From assembly GCF_021044795.1 (NCBI RefSeq), contig NZ_JAJNOP010000004.1: a stretch of DNA of 64,000 bases; one strand, given 5' to 3'. The position numbers were made by a program, and so were the translations under genes. The notes beneath the pieces are model-generated. The model saw only the letters and a program-made list of their open reading frames with translations. It was not told the DNA's origin and made no database searches. This document shows, one piece after another, positions 32,281 to 40,793 of the stretch (the stretch's first letter is position 1; each line of letters begins with the position of its first letter). The DNA is from Acidaminococcus hominis (lineage in GTDB: Bacteria; Bacillota; Negativicutes; Acidaminococcales; Acidaminococcaceae).

Positions 32281-34269
32281 TTATTTAACTTTCTTTACCA
32301 TTTCTACCACATGGTCCACGGTAAAGCCAAACTTTTCGTAAACGGTCTTGCCCGGAGCGGAGGCTCCAAAGCGGTCAATGCCCAGCACCCGTTTCTCACT
32401 GCCGGTGTAGCGGGCCCAGCCCAGGCTGACCCCAGCTTCCAAAGCAATGACCGGCGTATCCTTGGGCAGGACCTTCTTCCGGTAGGCTTCGTCCTGGGCG
32501 TCGAACTTATCCCAGCTGGGCATGGAAACCACCGTTACGCCGATTTTTTCCTTGTCCAGGGCAGCCTGAGCGGCCAGGGCCAGATGTACTTCGCTGCCGG
32601 TAGCCAGCAGAATGGCTTTCACCTTGTCCCGGGGGGACGGGCTCAGCACATAGGCGCCTTTGGCGGCGTTCTTGGCAATCACCTTTGCATAGTCGTGGAG
32701 CACAGGCAGGTTCTGCCGGGTGAGCATCAGGCAGGTGGGCTGCTTGCGGTTTTCGCAGGCGGCTTTCCAGGCAACGGCCGTTTCCAGGGCGTCAGCCGGA
32801 CGGAAAACGGATACGTTGGGAATCAGCCGCAGGCTCATGGTTTGCTCGATGGGTTCATGGGTAGGACCATCTTCCCCTACGAAAATGCTGTCATGGGTGA
32901 ACACGAACATACTGCCGATACCCATCAGGGCGGCCATTCTTACAGCCGGGCGCATAAAGTCGGAGAACACCAGGAAGGTAGCGCCAAAGGGCAGGATGGC
33001 TCCGTGGAGGCACAGGCCGTTGACAATGCAGCCCATGGCGTGTTCCCGGATGCCGAAATGGATGTTCCGGCCGGTCCGGTCTTCTGCAGAGAAGAAGCCC
33101 TTGTTCTTCATTTCGGTCTTGTTGGAAGGACCCAGGTCAGCAGAACCGCCAATAAGCGCGGGCAGCTGGTCGGACAGGGTTTGCAGCAGGGTGCCGGAAG
33201 CACTGCGGGTAGCTACAGAAGTGGCATCCGCAAAGACCTTCATCAGCTCTTTCACATCCAGGTCCATTTTTCCGTTAATCCGGTCGGTAAGTTCCTGGGC
33301 CAGTTCCGGATAGGCCTTGGCGTAGTCGATAACCAGTTGGTTCCAGTCGGCTTCGTTCTTCTGGCAGTCCGGAATTTTGGCGTCAAAATGCGCCTTGACC
33401 TCATCAGGCACGTAGAAGAATTTGCTGCTGTCCCAGCCAGCGGCTTCCTTGGTTTTGGCCACATTGTCTTCGCCCAGGGGTTCGCCGTGGGCGCTGGCCA
33501 TATCCTGCCGGGGGCTGCCAAACCCGATATGGGTCTTGACGATGATCAGGGACGGATGCTTGGTATCGGCCTTGGCTTCTTCCACGGCCTTTTGCAGGGC
33601 TTCCACGTCCTCGGAATTATCCACTCTCAGCACCTGCCAGCCGTAAGCGGCAAAGCGGGCGCCCACATTTTCCCGGAAAGCAATTTCCGTATTACCTTCA
33701 ATGGTAATGTGGTTGTCATCGTACAAGAAAATCAATTTGCCCAAGCCCAGGGTACCAGCCAGGGAAGCAGCTTCAGAAGCCACCCCTTCCATCTGGTCCC
33801 CGTCGGAGGTAATGCCGAAGGTATAGTGGTCCACCACCGGGAAGTTTTCCTTGTTGTAGCGGGCAGCCAGCATTTCTTCTGCCATAGCCATACCCACTGC
33901 CATGGCAAAGCCGTGGCCCAGAGGACCGGTGGAAACGTCCACGCCGGCGGTAACGCCATATTCCGGATGGCCCGGAGTCCGGGAACCCCATTGCCGGAAG
34001 GCTTTCAGGTCTTCAATAGACAGGTCATAGCCAGCCACATGGAGCATAGCATACAAAAGTGCGCTGCCGTGGCCGGGAGACAGGACAAAACGGTCCCGGT
34101 TGAACCAGCTGGGGTTCTTGGGATTATATTTCATGAAGCGGTCCCAAAGGGTGTACATCAGGGGCGCGGTGCCCAGGGGCAGGCCCGGATGGCCGGAATT
34201 GGCGGCCTGAACTTCATCAATGGACAAAAAACGCAGGGTGTTGATACATTCTTGGTCAATATTTTTCAT
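32281..34269 (-). CDS. tkt: Transketolase
   Basis: 662 residues, full length. The TPP-binding motif begins GDGDQMEG-like (ITSDGDQMEGVASEAASLAG) and continues to KLIFLYDDNHITIEG. STGPLGHGFAMAVG and ATRSASGTLLQTLSDQLPAL lie in the PP and Pyr domains, and the C-terminal domain contains LATGSEVHLALAAQ. It moves two-carbon ketol units in the non-oxidative pentose phosphate pathway and uses TPP, which fits the adjacent thiamine salvage operon. Confidence 0.97.
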   Translation of the reverse strand: MKNIDQECINTLRFLSIDEVQAANSGHPGLPLGTAPLMYTLWDRFMKYNPKNPSWFNRDRFVLSPGHGSALLYAMLHVAGYDLSIEDLKAFRQWGSRTPGHPEYGVTAGVDVSTGPLGHGFAMAVGMAMAEEMLAARYNKENFPVVDHYTFGITSDGDQMEGVASEAASLAGTLGLGKLIFLYDDNHITIEGNTEIAFRENVGARFAAYGWQVLRVDNSEDVEALQKAVEEAKADTKHPSLIIVKTHIGFGSPRQDMASAHGEPLGEDNVAKTKEAAGWDSSKFFYVPDEVKAHFDAKIPDCQKNEADWNQLVIDYAKAYPELAQELTDRINGKMDLDVKELMKVFADATSVATRSASGTLLQTLSDQLPALIGGSADLGPSNKTEMKNKGFFSAEDRTGRNIHFGIREHAMGCIVNGLCLHGAILPFGATFLVFSDFMRPAVRMAALMGIGSMFVFTHDSIFVGEDGPTHEPIEQTMSLRLIPNVSVFRPADALETAVAWKAACENRKQPTCLMLTRQNLPVLHDYAKVIAKNAAKGAYVLSPSPRDKVKAILLATGSEVHLALAAQAALDKEKIGVTVVSMPSWDKFDAQDEAYRKKVLPKDTPVIALEAGVSLGWARYTGSEKRVLGIDRFGASAPGKTVYEKFGFTVDHVVEMVKKVK

Positions 34270-34324
34270 TTAGTTTGAACTCCCCCATGATTGGACAGAT
34301 TGAAATACGGTGCAATTCATTTTG

Positions 34325-34353
34325 ATTATAGGATATTTTTACCGTTTACGCAA
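34325..34353 (-). promoter_or_regulatory. Promoter of tkt
   Basis: TTGCGT (34353-34348), 17-base spacer, TATAAT (34330-34325), minus strand, about 50 bases before the start codon. Confidence 0.7.
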
Positions 34354-34610
34354 CACGTGGCACTTTTCAGAATTTTCTCCGTTTTCCAGGATTTTTCGGT
34401 CCAAACGCCAAAAAGCCGCCCCCTGTCCCGGTACAGCAGCGCTGCCGGCACAGAAAGCGGTTTTTCGGTTGTTGTTCACTATAAGAACAGCGGTTGTCCC
34501 GAAGCTCCTCCGGCCTGCCTGTTTTGGGCACGCCGGAGGATCCCCTGGCAGTCCAGGCCCCTACACCTGCAAACTGCCGCCTTCGTGACACTATTCTTAT
34601 TCGCTAATGG
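34354..34610. other. Intergenic stretch with one perfect inverted repeat
   Basis: No credible gene on either strand. TCCTCCGGC (34506-34514) and GCCGGAGGA (34532-34540) make a perfect 9-bp stem with a 17-base loop downstream of the EF-G paralogue, but no T-tract follows on either strand. It could be an RNA-stabilising or Rho-assisted end, or a degenerate repeat. Confidence 0.4.
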
Positions 34611-36677
34611 TTAGGCTTTTTCCTGCTTACTTTCCGCAATAATTTTTTCTGCCAGTTTGGGCGGAACATCTTCGTAATGGTCGAACTTCATCTCGAAGGA
34701 GCCCGTGCCCTGGGTCAGGGCCCGCAGGTCCACGGCGTAGTCCAACACCTCGGCATAGGGAGCCTGGGCGTTGACGCAGGCCCGGCCATCTTCCAGGGTC
34801 TGCATGCCCAGAATCCGGCCCCGTTTGCCATTCAGGTCGGAAATCACGTCCCCGGTCATCCGTTCGTCGCAGTACACGTTCAGGTTATAATAGGGCTCCA
34901 TAAGCACCGGCTTGGCCTGTTCGGCGGCCTTCTGGAAGGCCTGGTGGGAAGCCACCTTAAAGGCCATTTCCGAGGAGTCCACCGTATGGTAGGAACCGTC
35001 CAGCAGGCTGATTTTCAGGTCTACCACCGGATAGCCGGCCAGGATACCGTGTTTCATGGATTCCTTCATGCCCTTTTCCACCGCAGGAATATATTGATGG
35101 GGAATGGCCCCGCCAAAAATCTTATCCTCAAAGACGAAGCCGCTTCCCGGAGGCAGGGGTTCCATCTTGATGACCACATGGCCGTATTGGCCGTGGCCGC
35201 CAGTTTGTTTCTTGTACTTGCTTTCCGCGTCGGCGCTGCCCCGGATGGTTTCCCGGTATTCCACAATGGGCGCCTTCAGGTCAGCTTCCACACCGAATTT
35301 CCGCTGCATCCGTTCCATAATGATTTCCAGATGCTGGTCCCCCATGCCGCTGATCAGGGTTTCCTTGGTCACCGGGTTCCGGCTGACAATAATGGTAGGA
35401 TCTTCTTCCGTCATCTTGGTCAGGGCGGAAGCAATCTTGTCCTCGTCCCCCTTCTTCTTGGGGTAGATGGCCCGGCTGTACATGGGCAGCGGGAAATCAA
35501 TGGGCGGGAACAGGACCGGCACATTGGGGTCGCTCAGGGTATCCCCGGTAGCCGTAAATTGCAGGCGGGAGAGCACCCCAATATCCCCGGCCACAATCTG
35601 GTCCATGGGAATCTGGGTCTTGCCCCGGAGGGTAAAGATACCCGTCACCTTTTCGTTTTCTTCCCGGCTGGCGTTGTACACGGTGCTGTCCTTCTTGATG
35701 GTGCTGGAGAACACCCGGACAAAGCTGAGCCGGCCCACAAAGGGATCGGAGGTGGTCTTGAACACCAGGGCTGCCATGGCTGCGTTGGAGTCCTTGATTT
35801 CTTCTTCGCCGGTCTTAACATCCTTTACAATGAAGTCGTTCAAAATGGCCGGGAAGGTGTAGTCCACCACGGCGTTCAGGCAGCGGCCCAGACCGATGTT
35901 CTTATAGGCGGAACCGCAGAGCACCGGGAAAATCATTCCTTGGCGGATGCCCTTTACCAGGCAGCGCATAATGTCCTCGTCCGAAATGTCTTCCCCGTTC
36001 AGGTACCGTTCCATTACCGCATCATCGGCTTCCACCGCAGCTTCCACCATCTTGCTGTGGGCGTCTTCCACCCAGGCCTTCATATCGTCCGGCACTTCGA
36101 TTTCGTCCGCTCCGTTGCCGTTGCCCCGATAGGCCTTCATATTGAACACGTCAATGACGCCGCAGAAATTTTCTTCCTTGCCCAGGGGCAGTTCCAGGGG
36201 CAGTACTTCCTTGCCGATCTTGGCCCGCAGGTTGTTCAGGATATTGTCGTAGTCCGCGTTTTCCCGGTCCATCTTGTTGACGAAAATCAGCCGGGGCAGC
36301 CCCGCTTCTTCCGCCAGTTTCCAGCATTGCTCCGTGCCAATCTGGACACCGCTGGTGGCGCTGACCACAATCAGCACGCTGTCCACAGCCCGGAAAGCAC
36401 CCTTTACCTCGGCTACAAAGTCGGCAAAGCCCGGGGTATCAATGAAATTGATCTTCACGTCCCGCCATTCCACCGGGGCCAAGGTGGCGCTGACAGAAAC
36501 GCCCCGCTTGATTTCTTCCGGTTCAAAGTCCGTGGTGGTCTGGCCGTCTTCCACCTTGCACATCCGGCTGATGGACCCGCTGCGATACAGCAGTGCTTCC
36601 GTCAGGGAAGTGGTCCCGGCTCCGCCGTGTCCCACGATTGCTACGTTTCTGATTTTATCGCCTGTATACTCTTTCAC
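34611..36677 (-). CDS. Elongation factor G paralogue (EF-G2-like) with altered GTPase motifs
   Basis: 688 residues with all five EF-G domains. G1 reads GHGGAGTTSL (residues 16-25): Thr22 replaces the invariant Lys of GxxxxGK(S/T), and the codon is clearly ACC. G3 reads DTPGFADF (80-87), with Phe84 in place of the catalytic His of canonical EF-G. G4 NKMD is intact. Domain IV is present (GGHGQYGHVVIKMEPL). Start is GTG at 36677 after GGGGGG. Paralogues of this class occur beside a standard EF-G; this copy may bind GTP weakly or hydrolyse it slowly (inference). Ribosome-associated role presumed. Confidence 0.85.
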   Translation of the reverse strand: MKEYTGDKIRNVAIVGHGGAGTTSLTEALLYRSGSISRMCKVEDGQTTTDFEPEEIKRGVSVSATLAPVEWRDVKINFIDTPGFADFVAEVKGAFRAVDSVLIVVSATSGVQIGTEQCWKLAEEAGLPRLIFVNKMDRENADYDNILNNLRAKIGKEVLPLELPLGKEENFCGVIDVFNMKAYRGNGNGADEIEVPDDMKAWVEDAHSKMVEAAVEADDAVMERYLNGEDISDEDIMRCLVKGIRQGMIFPVLCGSAYKNIGLGRCLNAVVDYTFPAILNDFIVKDVKTGEEEIKDSNAAMAALVFKTTSDPFVGRLSFVRVFSSTIKKDSTVYNASREENEKVTGIFTLRGKTQIPMDQIVAGDIGVLSRLQFTATGDTLSDPNVPVLFPPIDFPLPMYSRAIYPKKKGDEDKIASALTKMTEEDPTIIVSRNPVTKETLISGMGDQHLEIIMERMQRKFGVEADLKAPIVEYRETIRGSADAESKYKKQTGGHGQYGHVVIKMEPLPPGSGFVFEDKIFGGAIPHQYIPAVEKGMKESMKHGILAGYPVVDLKISLLDGSYHTVDSSEMAFKVASHQAFQKAAEQAKPVLMEPYYNLNVYCDERMTGDVISDLNGKRGRILGMQTLEDGRACVNAQAPYAEVLDYAVDLRALTQGTGSFEMKFDHYEDVPPKLAEKIIAESKQEKA

Positions 36678-36832
36678 AATAAGCCCCCCTTAATCGGTAA
36701 TCACAAACATCTGATGACTTTTTTCGGGTGCAGTGGGCCCTTTTCCTGCAAAGACCGGGTAAAGTTCTGAATTTTCTTCAAATAACAGGAATTTTTGTAA
36801 GGAAAGATACACAAAAAAGTTTTTCGGTAAAC

Positions 36833-36866
36833 AAAAAAGCCCTCCAGCAGCAGTTCTGCCAGAGGA
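36833..36866 (-). terminator. Terminator of the TVP38-family gene
   Basis: On the minus strand an imperfect stem of CCTC...GAGG with an inner GCAG/CTGC is followed by TTTTTTG. Confidence 0.6.
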
Positions 36867-36872
36867 CGTTCT

Positions 36873-37619
36873 TCAGGCTTTGGGCTTTTTGTGCCGTTTG
36901 TATTGGACATAGAGCAGGGTGCCGTAGGCCAGCACCACCAGGGTGGTGAGAATGGCCAACCGGTGCATATGCTCATGAAAGTTGACGATATCGTGGCCCA
37001 CCACCACTTCCAAAAAGGTGGAGGGAAATTTTCCGAGAAAAGTGGCAATCACATAATCCCGCAGGCTCATCCGGCTGATGGCCCCCAGGCAGGTAAGAAT
37101 CCCCGACGGAAAATAGGGCAGAGTCCTGGCCAGGGCCATGACCACCAGGCCTTTGTCGCTGCTCATGTCATCGATTTTCTTCAGGTTGTTGCTTTTGATA
37201 ATGACCTTTTCTGCTGTGGCCCGGAGAAAGTAGCGCATAATCAGAAAGGAAATGATTACGCCCACGGACTCCGCCGCCCAGGAAATGGTAATGCCAATGG
37301 GCAGGCCAAACACCACTCCGTTGGCAGTAGACATGAAAATGGAGGGCAGAAAGCCCGCCGCATTGATGAACACGTCCAGGAAAAAGCTGATGACAATGGC
37401 CCAGGGGCCATAGGAACGGAGAAAGCACACGGCTTCTTCCATGTCCCCGCCTTTCACCAGGTGGAACACGTGGCCATAAAAGGTGGGGTCAAGCACATTG
37501 ATGAGATACAGCAGCAGAACCAGGGCTGCAAAGGCAATGAATTTAAAAACCCGGGCTTCACAGTGGTCCTTGCTTTTATTCTTTTGAGGTAGGGTACTGG
37601 GATCTTGGTCTGGGGTCAT
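36873..37619 (-). CDS. TVP38/TMEM64 (DedA-like, SNARE-associated) membrane protein
   Basis: 248 residues, inner membrane. A charged N-terminus is followed by five or six hydrophobic segments, including FIAFAALVLLLYLINVL and GPWAIVISFFLDVFINAAGF with LPS. TANGVVFGLPIGITISWAAE then SVGVIISFLIMRYFLR forms the family's re-entrant core. RTLPYFPSGILTCLGAISRM then LRDYVIATFLGKFPSTF is the second half-repeat. Such proteins are proposed to act in lipid flipping or membrane homeostasis. Independent of its neighbours, with its own terminator. Confidence 0.85.
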   Translation of the reverse strand: MTPDQDPSTLPQKNKSKDHCEARVFKFIAFAALVLLLYLINVLDPTFYGHVFHLVKGGDMEEAVCFLRSYGPWAIVISFFLDVFINAAGFLPSIFMSTANGVVFGLPIGITISWAAESVGVIISFLIMRYFLRATAEKVIIKSNNLKKIDDMSSDKGLVVMALARTLPYFPSGILTCLGAISRMSLRDYVIATFLGKFPSTFLEVVVGHDIVNFHEHMHRLAILTTLVVLAYGTLLYVQYKRHKKPKA

Positions 37620-37706
37620 AAGCGCCTGCTTTCTAGGGTCAGGTTGTGCAGGGCCAAAGGCGCCTGCAAGGAAGGTGGCTGTGCATTTATAGGCGAAGGC
37701 TGCCGC

Positions 37707-39770
37707 CTAGGCATTGAAAATCCGGTCAAAACGTCCGTCAAACTGGGTGGTGGCCGCAGCATTTTCCACAAAAGCCGCCGTCTCGGGGTCGTGCATGGCC
37801 CAAAGGGCTGCTTTCCGGGCTTCCACCAAAGTATCTGCATCTCGTAGTATATCAGCTATATAAAGGTCCGACAACCCATGTTGACGCAGTCCGAAGAATT
37901 GGCCAGCGCCCCGGAGCTCCAGGTCCTTTTCTGCCAGGAGAAAGCCGTCGCTGCAGGTGCGCATAATCTGGAGCCGTTCCAGGGTCACCGGATTCTGGGA
38001 AGCCGTCAGCAGCACGCAGTAGGATTGGGCGCTGCCCCGGCCTACCCGGCCCCGGAGCTGGTGCATTTGGGCCAGGCCGAACCGGTCCGCACCCTCGATA
38101 ATCATCAGGGTGGCGTTGGGTACGTTCACCCCTACCTCCACCACCGTGGTGGTAATCAGCACCTTGGTTTTGCCCTTGACGAAGTCCTCCATCACCTGGT
38201 CCTTTTCCTCCGCCTTCAGCCGGCCGTGGAGCAGACCGCAGGGAATCCCCTTGAGATAGGTCTGGGTCAACTCGTCGTAGAGCTCCGAGGCGGCCTTGGC
38301 GTCCACCCCTTCCGATTCCTCAATCAGAGGACACACCACGTAGCCCTGGTGGCCCTGCCGGATCTGGTGAATCAGCCCCTTGTAGACCCCGGGGCGCATA
38401 TCTTCGGTATAGCACAGGGTCTGGACGGGTTTACGGCCCGGGGGCAGCCCCTTCATCAGGGAAACGTCCAAATCCCCGTACACCGTCAGGGCCAGGGTCC
38501 GGGGAATGGGGGTGGCCGTCATGATCAGCACATGGGGCGCCGCCGTGGACTTGTCCTGGAGCTTGGCCCGCTGGGCCACCCCAAACCGGTGCTGCTCGTC
38601 GGTGATGACCAGAGCCAGGGACTGGAACACCACTGCGTCCTGAATCAGGGCGTAGGTGCCCACCACCGCCTGGATGCTGCCGTCCGCCAGGCCTTCCAGC
38701 ACTTCCCGGCGCTGCTTGGCGCTCAGGCTGCCGGTAAGCAGGGCCGTATGGATGCCCGCCGGTTCCAGCACCTTCTGCATTTCCTTGTAGTGCTGCTCTG
38801 CCAGGATTTCCGTAGGCGCCATCAGGCAGGTCTGGTAGCCATTTTCCACGGCCTTGGCCATGGCCAGAAGGGCCAGCGCCGTTTTGCCGGAGCCTACATC
38901 CCCCTGGACCAGCCGGTTCATGGGTTCCGTGCCCTGCATATCGTCGTCAATTTCCTGCCAGGCCTTTTTCTGGCTGGCGGTCAGCTCAAACCCCAGGTTG
39001 TGCTTCACCTGGAGCCACAGCTTTCCGTTGGGGCTCATTTTGATGCCGCTGTTTTCCTGTTTGATTTTCGTCCGGTGGTGCAGCAGCCCGCACTGGAGAA
39101 AGAACAGTTCCTCAAAAACAAAGCGCCGGGTAGCCTCGTCCAGGCGTTTGGGAGAACTGGGAAAATGGATGTTCCGCAGGGCTTCGTAGCGACCCAGAAA
39201 ATGGTATTTCTCCATAATGGGCGCCGGCAGGCACTCGGGCAGTTCCTTTTTGGCCAAAGCCAGGGCCTGCTTTACGGCGCTGCGCACCTGGTTCTGGCTC
39301 AGGCCGCCGGTGAGGGCATAGGTGGGCAAAATCCCAGGCGCCGCCTGCTGCTCCTCCTTTACCGCCGACAGGGAAGCATTGGTCACGCTTTTGGCCGTGC
39401 GGCCCTGGGTCACCTTGCCGATGACCAGTACCTCCTCCCCGTTTTTCAAAAACCGCACCCCGTACACCTGGGGTCCGAACAGCATCACTTCCGCAAAGCC
39501 CGTGTCGTCCCCTACGGTAACCGTGGCGTATTTCATATTCCGGGCGCTGCGCCGCTGGTTCAGCCGGACAATCCGTCCCTTGAACAGCTGCATTTCCCCG
39601 TCCGTGGTCAATTCCTTGATGGTTTTTACATGGGAATAGTCCAGGTAGCAGCCCTGCCGGGGAAAATGGTTCAGCAGATCCCCAATGGTTTGTATGTTCA
39701 AGTTTTCGAATTCCAGGGCTTTTTTGGGCCCGATGCCTTTTAATTTGGTAATGGGTTCCTGCCACCACAT
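37707..39770 (-). CDS. recG: ATP-dependent DNA helicase RecG
   Basis: 687 residues. N-terminal wedge/OB domain (LKGIGPKKALEFENLNIQTI), then the SF2 motor with Walker A GDVGSGKTALALLA, DEQHRFGVAQR (DEQH box), MTATPIPRTLALT and the C-terminal HQLRGRVGRGSAQSYCVLL. It remodels stalled replication forks and recombination intermediates. The ATG at 39770 begins MWWQEPITK; an upstream ATG exists, but it falls close to the divergent rpmB promoter and is less likely. Confidence 0.96.
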   Translation of the reverse strand: MWWQEPITKLKGIGPKKALEFENLNIQTIGDLLNHFPRQGCYLDYSHVKTIKELTTDGEMQLFKGRIVRLNQRRSARNMKYATVTVGDDTGFAEVMLFGPQVYGVRFLKNGEEVLVIGKVTQGRTAKSVTNASLSAVKEEQQAAPGILPTYALTGGLSQNQVRSAVKQALALAKKELPECLPAPIMEKYHFLGRYEALRNIHFPSSPKRLDEATRRFVFEELFFLQCGLLHHRTKIKQENSGIKMSPNGKLWLQVKHNLGFELTASQKKAWQEIDDDMQGTEPMNRLVQGDVGSGKTALALLAMAKAVENGYQTCLMAPTEILAEQHYKEMQKVLEPAGIHTALLTGSLSAKQRREVLEGLADGSIQAVVGTYALIQDAVVFQSLALVITDEQHRFGVAQRAKLQDKSTAAPHVLIMTATPIPRTLALTVYGDLDVSLMKGLPPGRKPVQTLCYTEDMRPGVYKGLIHQIRQGHQGYVVCPLIEESEGVDAKAASELYDELTQTYLKGIPCGLLHGRLKAEEKDQVMEDFVKGKTKVLITTTVVEVGVNVPNATLMIIEGADRFGLAQMHQLRGRVGRGSAQSYCVLLTASQNPVTLERLQIMRTCSDGFLLAEKDLELRGAGQFFGLRQHGLSDLYIADILRDADTLVEARKAALWAMHDPETAAFVENAAATTQFDGRFDRIFNA

Positions 39771-39800
39771 CTTTTTTCTCTCCTCTTGCTGAAAATATAC

Positions 39801-39830
39801 TTGCATAAAACTAAGCGTATATGTTAGAAT
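39801..39830 (+). promoter_or_regulatory. Promoter of rpmB
   Basis: TTGCAT (39801-39806), 18-base spacer, TAGAAT (39825-39830), with a TG one base before the -10 (extended -10). Confidence 0.65.
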
Positions 39831-39889
39831 AGATACACTGATTTAAAAAAATGTAAAGCATTGCCTTATAACTAGAAGGAGGTGGGACC

Positions 39890-40081
39890 ATGGCATGCAT
39901 CTGTGAAATCTGCAACAAAGGTGAGCTGTCCGGTAACAACGTCAGCCATTCCAATAGACATGTAAAACGTTCTTGGAAACCTAACGTACAAAAGGTTAAA
40001 GCGGTGGTAGACGGTGAAGTAAAAAGCATCAACGTTTGCACTCGCTGCTTACGTTCCGGCAAGGTAACCCGCGCCATCTAA
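39890..40081 (+). CDS. rpmB: 50S ribosomal protein L28
   Basis: 63 residues. CEICNKGELSGNNVSHSNRH and CTRCLRSGKV show the two CxxC pairs of the zinc-binding form of L28. The ribosome site is the full AAGGAGGTG. Monocistronic, with promoter and terminator, divergent from recG. Confidence 0.97.
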   Translation: MACICEICNKGELSGNNVSHSNRHVKRSWKPNVQKVKAVVDGEVKSINVCTRCLRSGKVTRAI

Positions 40082-40095
40082 GCTATAAAGCTGAG

Positions 40096-40128
40096 GGATC
40101 AGTTGTCATTGACAACTGGTCCTTTTTT
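40096..40128 (+). terminator. Terminator of rpmB
   Basis: GGATCAGTTGTC (40096-40107) pairs with GACAACTGGTCC (40111-40122, one G-T pair) and is followed by TTTTTT. Confidence 0.85.
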
Positions 40129-40162
40129 GTTGCGCAGTTTGGGCTGCGCCTACCCTTCTGCC

Positions 40163-40597
40163 CTAGTCCAGCTTCTGCCCGCAGTAGGGGCAAAAGGCCA
40201 TGCCCACTGCCACGGCCTGACCGCACCGGCTGCAGATCCGCTGGTGCAGATAGGCGTCCACCTTCTGCTGGAACAGCTCCATGAACTGCTTGGTTTCCCG
40301 GTTTTGGGGCGTCAGGCTGTACACCTCCAGGTGTTTTTTGTGGATGTCCACAATCACCTGGCAGCCCTCCTCCAGCGGCTGCACCGCAAACGTCACGAAT
40401 TTCCGCTTGGGCCGGCCAAACAGAAAGCTTTTTTCTTCCGTCAGCAGGGACCCAGAAAACAGATGCTGCTGATCGTCCTGGCTTTCTGCCTCAATGCCCA
40501 TATCGGCAATGACCATAAGCCCCAGCTGCCAGGCAGCCTCCAGGGGAATCTGAAAAGCCTGCTGCACAAAACTGCCGCCGCTGCCATTTACACGCAT
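40163..40597 (-). CDS. Unknown protein with C-terminal zinc ribbon
   Basis: 144 residues. The C-terminal 25 residues, ICSRCGQAVAVGMAFCPYCG, are a zinc ribbon with two CxxC knuckles. The preceding 115 residues contain a beta-rich core (EEKSFLFGRPKRKFVTFAVQ, with QVIVDIHKKHLEVY) and begin with a helix. The ATG at 40597 follows GGAGTAGG. It stands alone between rpmB and pnp. Function unknown; nucleic-acid binding would be a guess. Confidence 0.65.
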   Translation of the reverse strand: MRVNGSGGSFVQQAFQIPLEAAWQLGLMVIADMGIEAESQDDQQHLFSGSLLTEEKSFLFGRPKRKFVTFAVQPLEEGCQVIVDIHKKHLEVYSLTPQNRETKQFMELFQQKVDAYLHQRICSRCGQAVAVGMAFCPYCGQKLD

Positions 40598-40742
40598 ATT
40601 CCTACTCCTTTATACCAGCTGATAGGGAACGCCGTTCCCTGTTTTTCTTTCCCATACCCTGAAAACAGGGCTATCTTTATAATTCTACCATTTTTAGGAC
40701 GCTTTGTCAGCAGTCCCCTTCCCTGCCCCTTCTTACGCAAAA

Positions 40743-40780
40743 AGACTTCCTGGCGCTCCTTACGGAGTTCCAGGAAGTCT
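40743..40780 (-). terminator. Terminator of pnp
   Basis: AGACTTCCTGG (40743-40753) pairs with CCAGGAAGTCT (40770-40780). T-runs follow on both strands, so it may work in both directions. Confidence 0.8.
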
Positions 40781-40793
40781 TTTTTGTCTAAAC

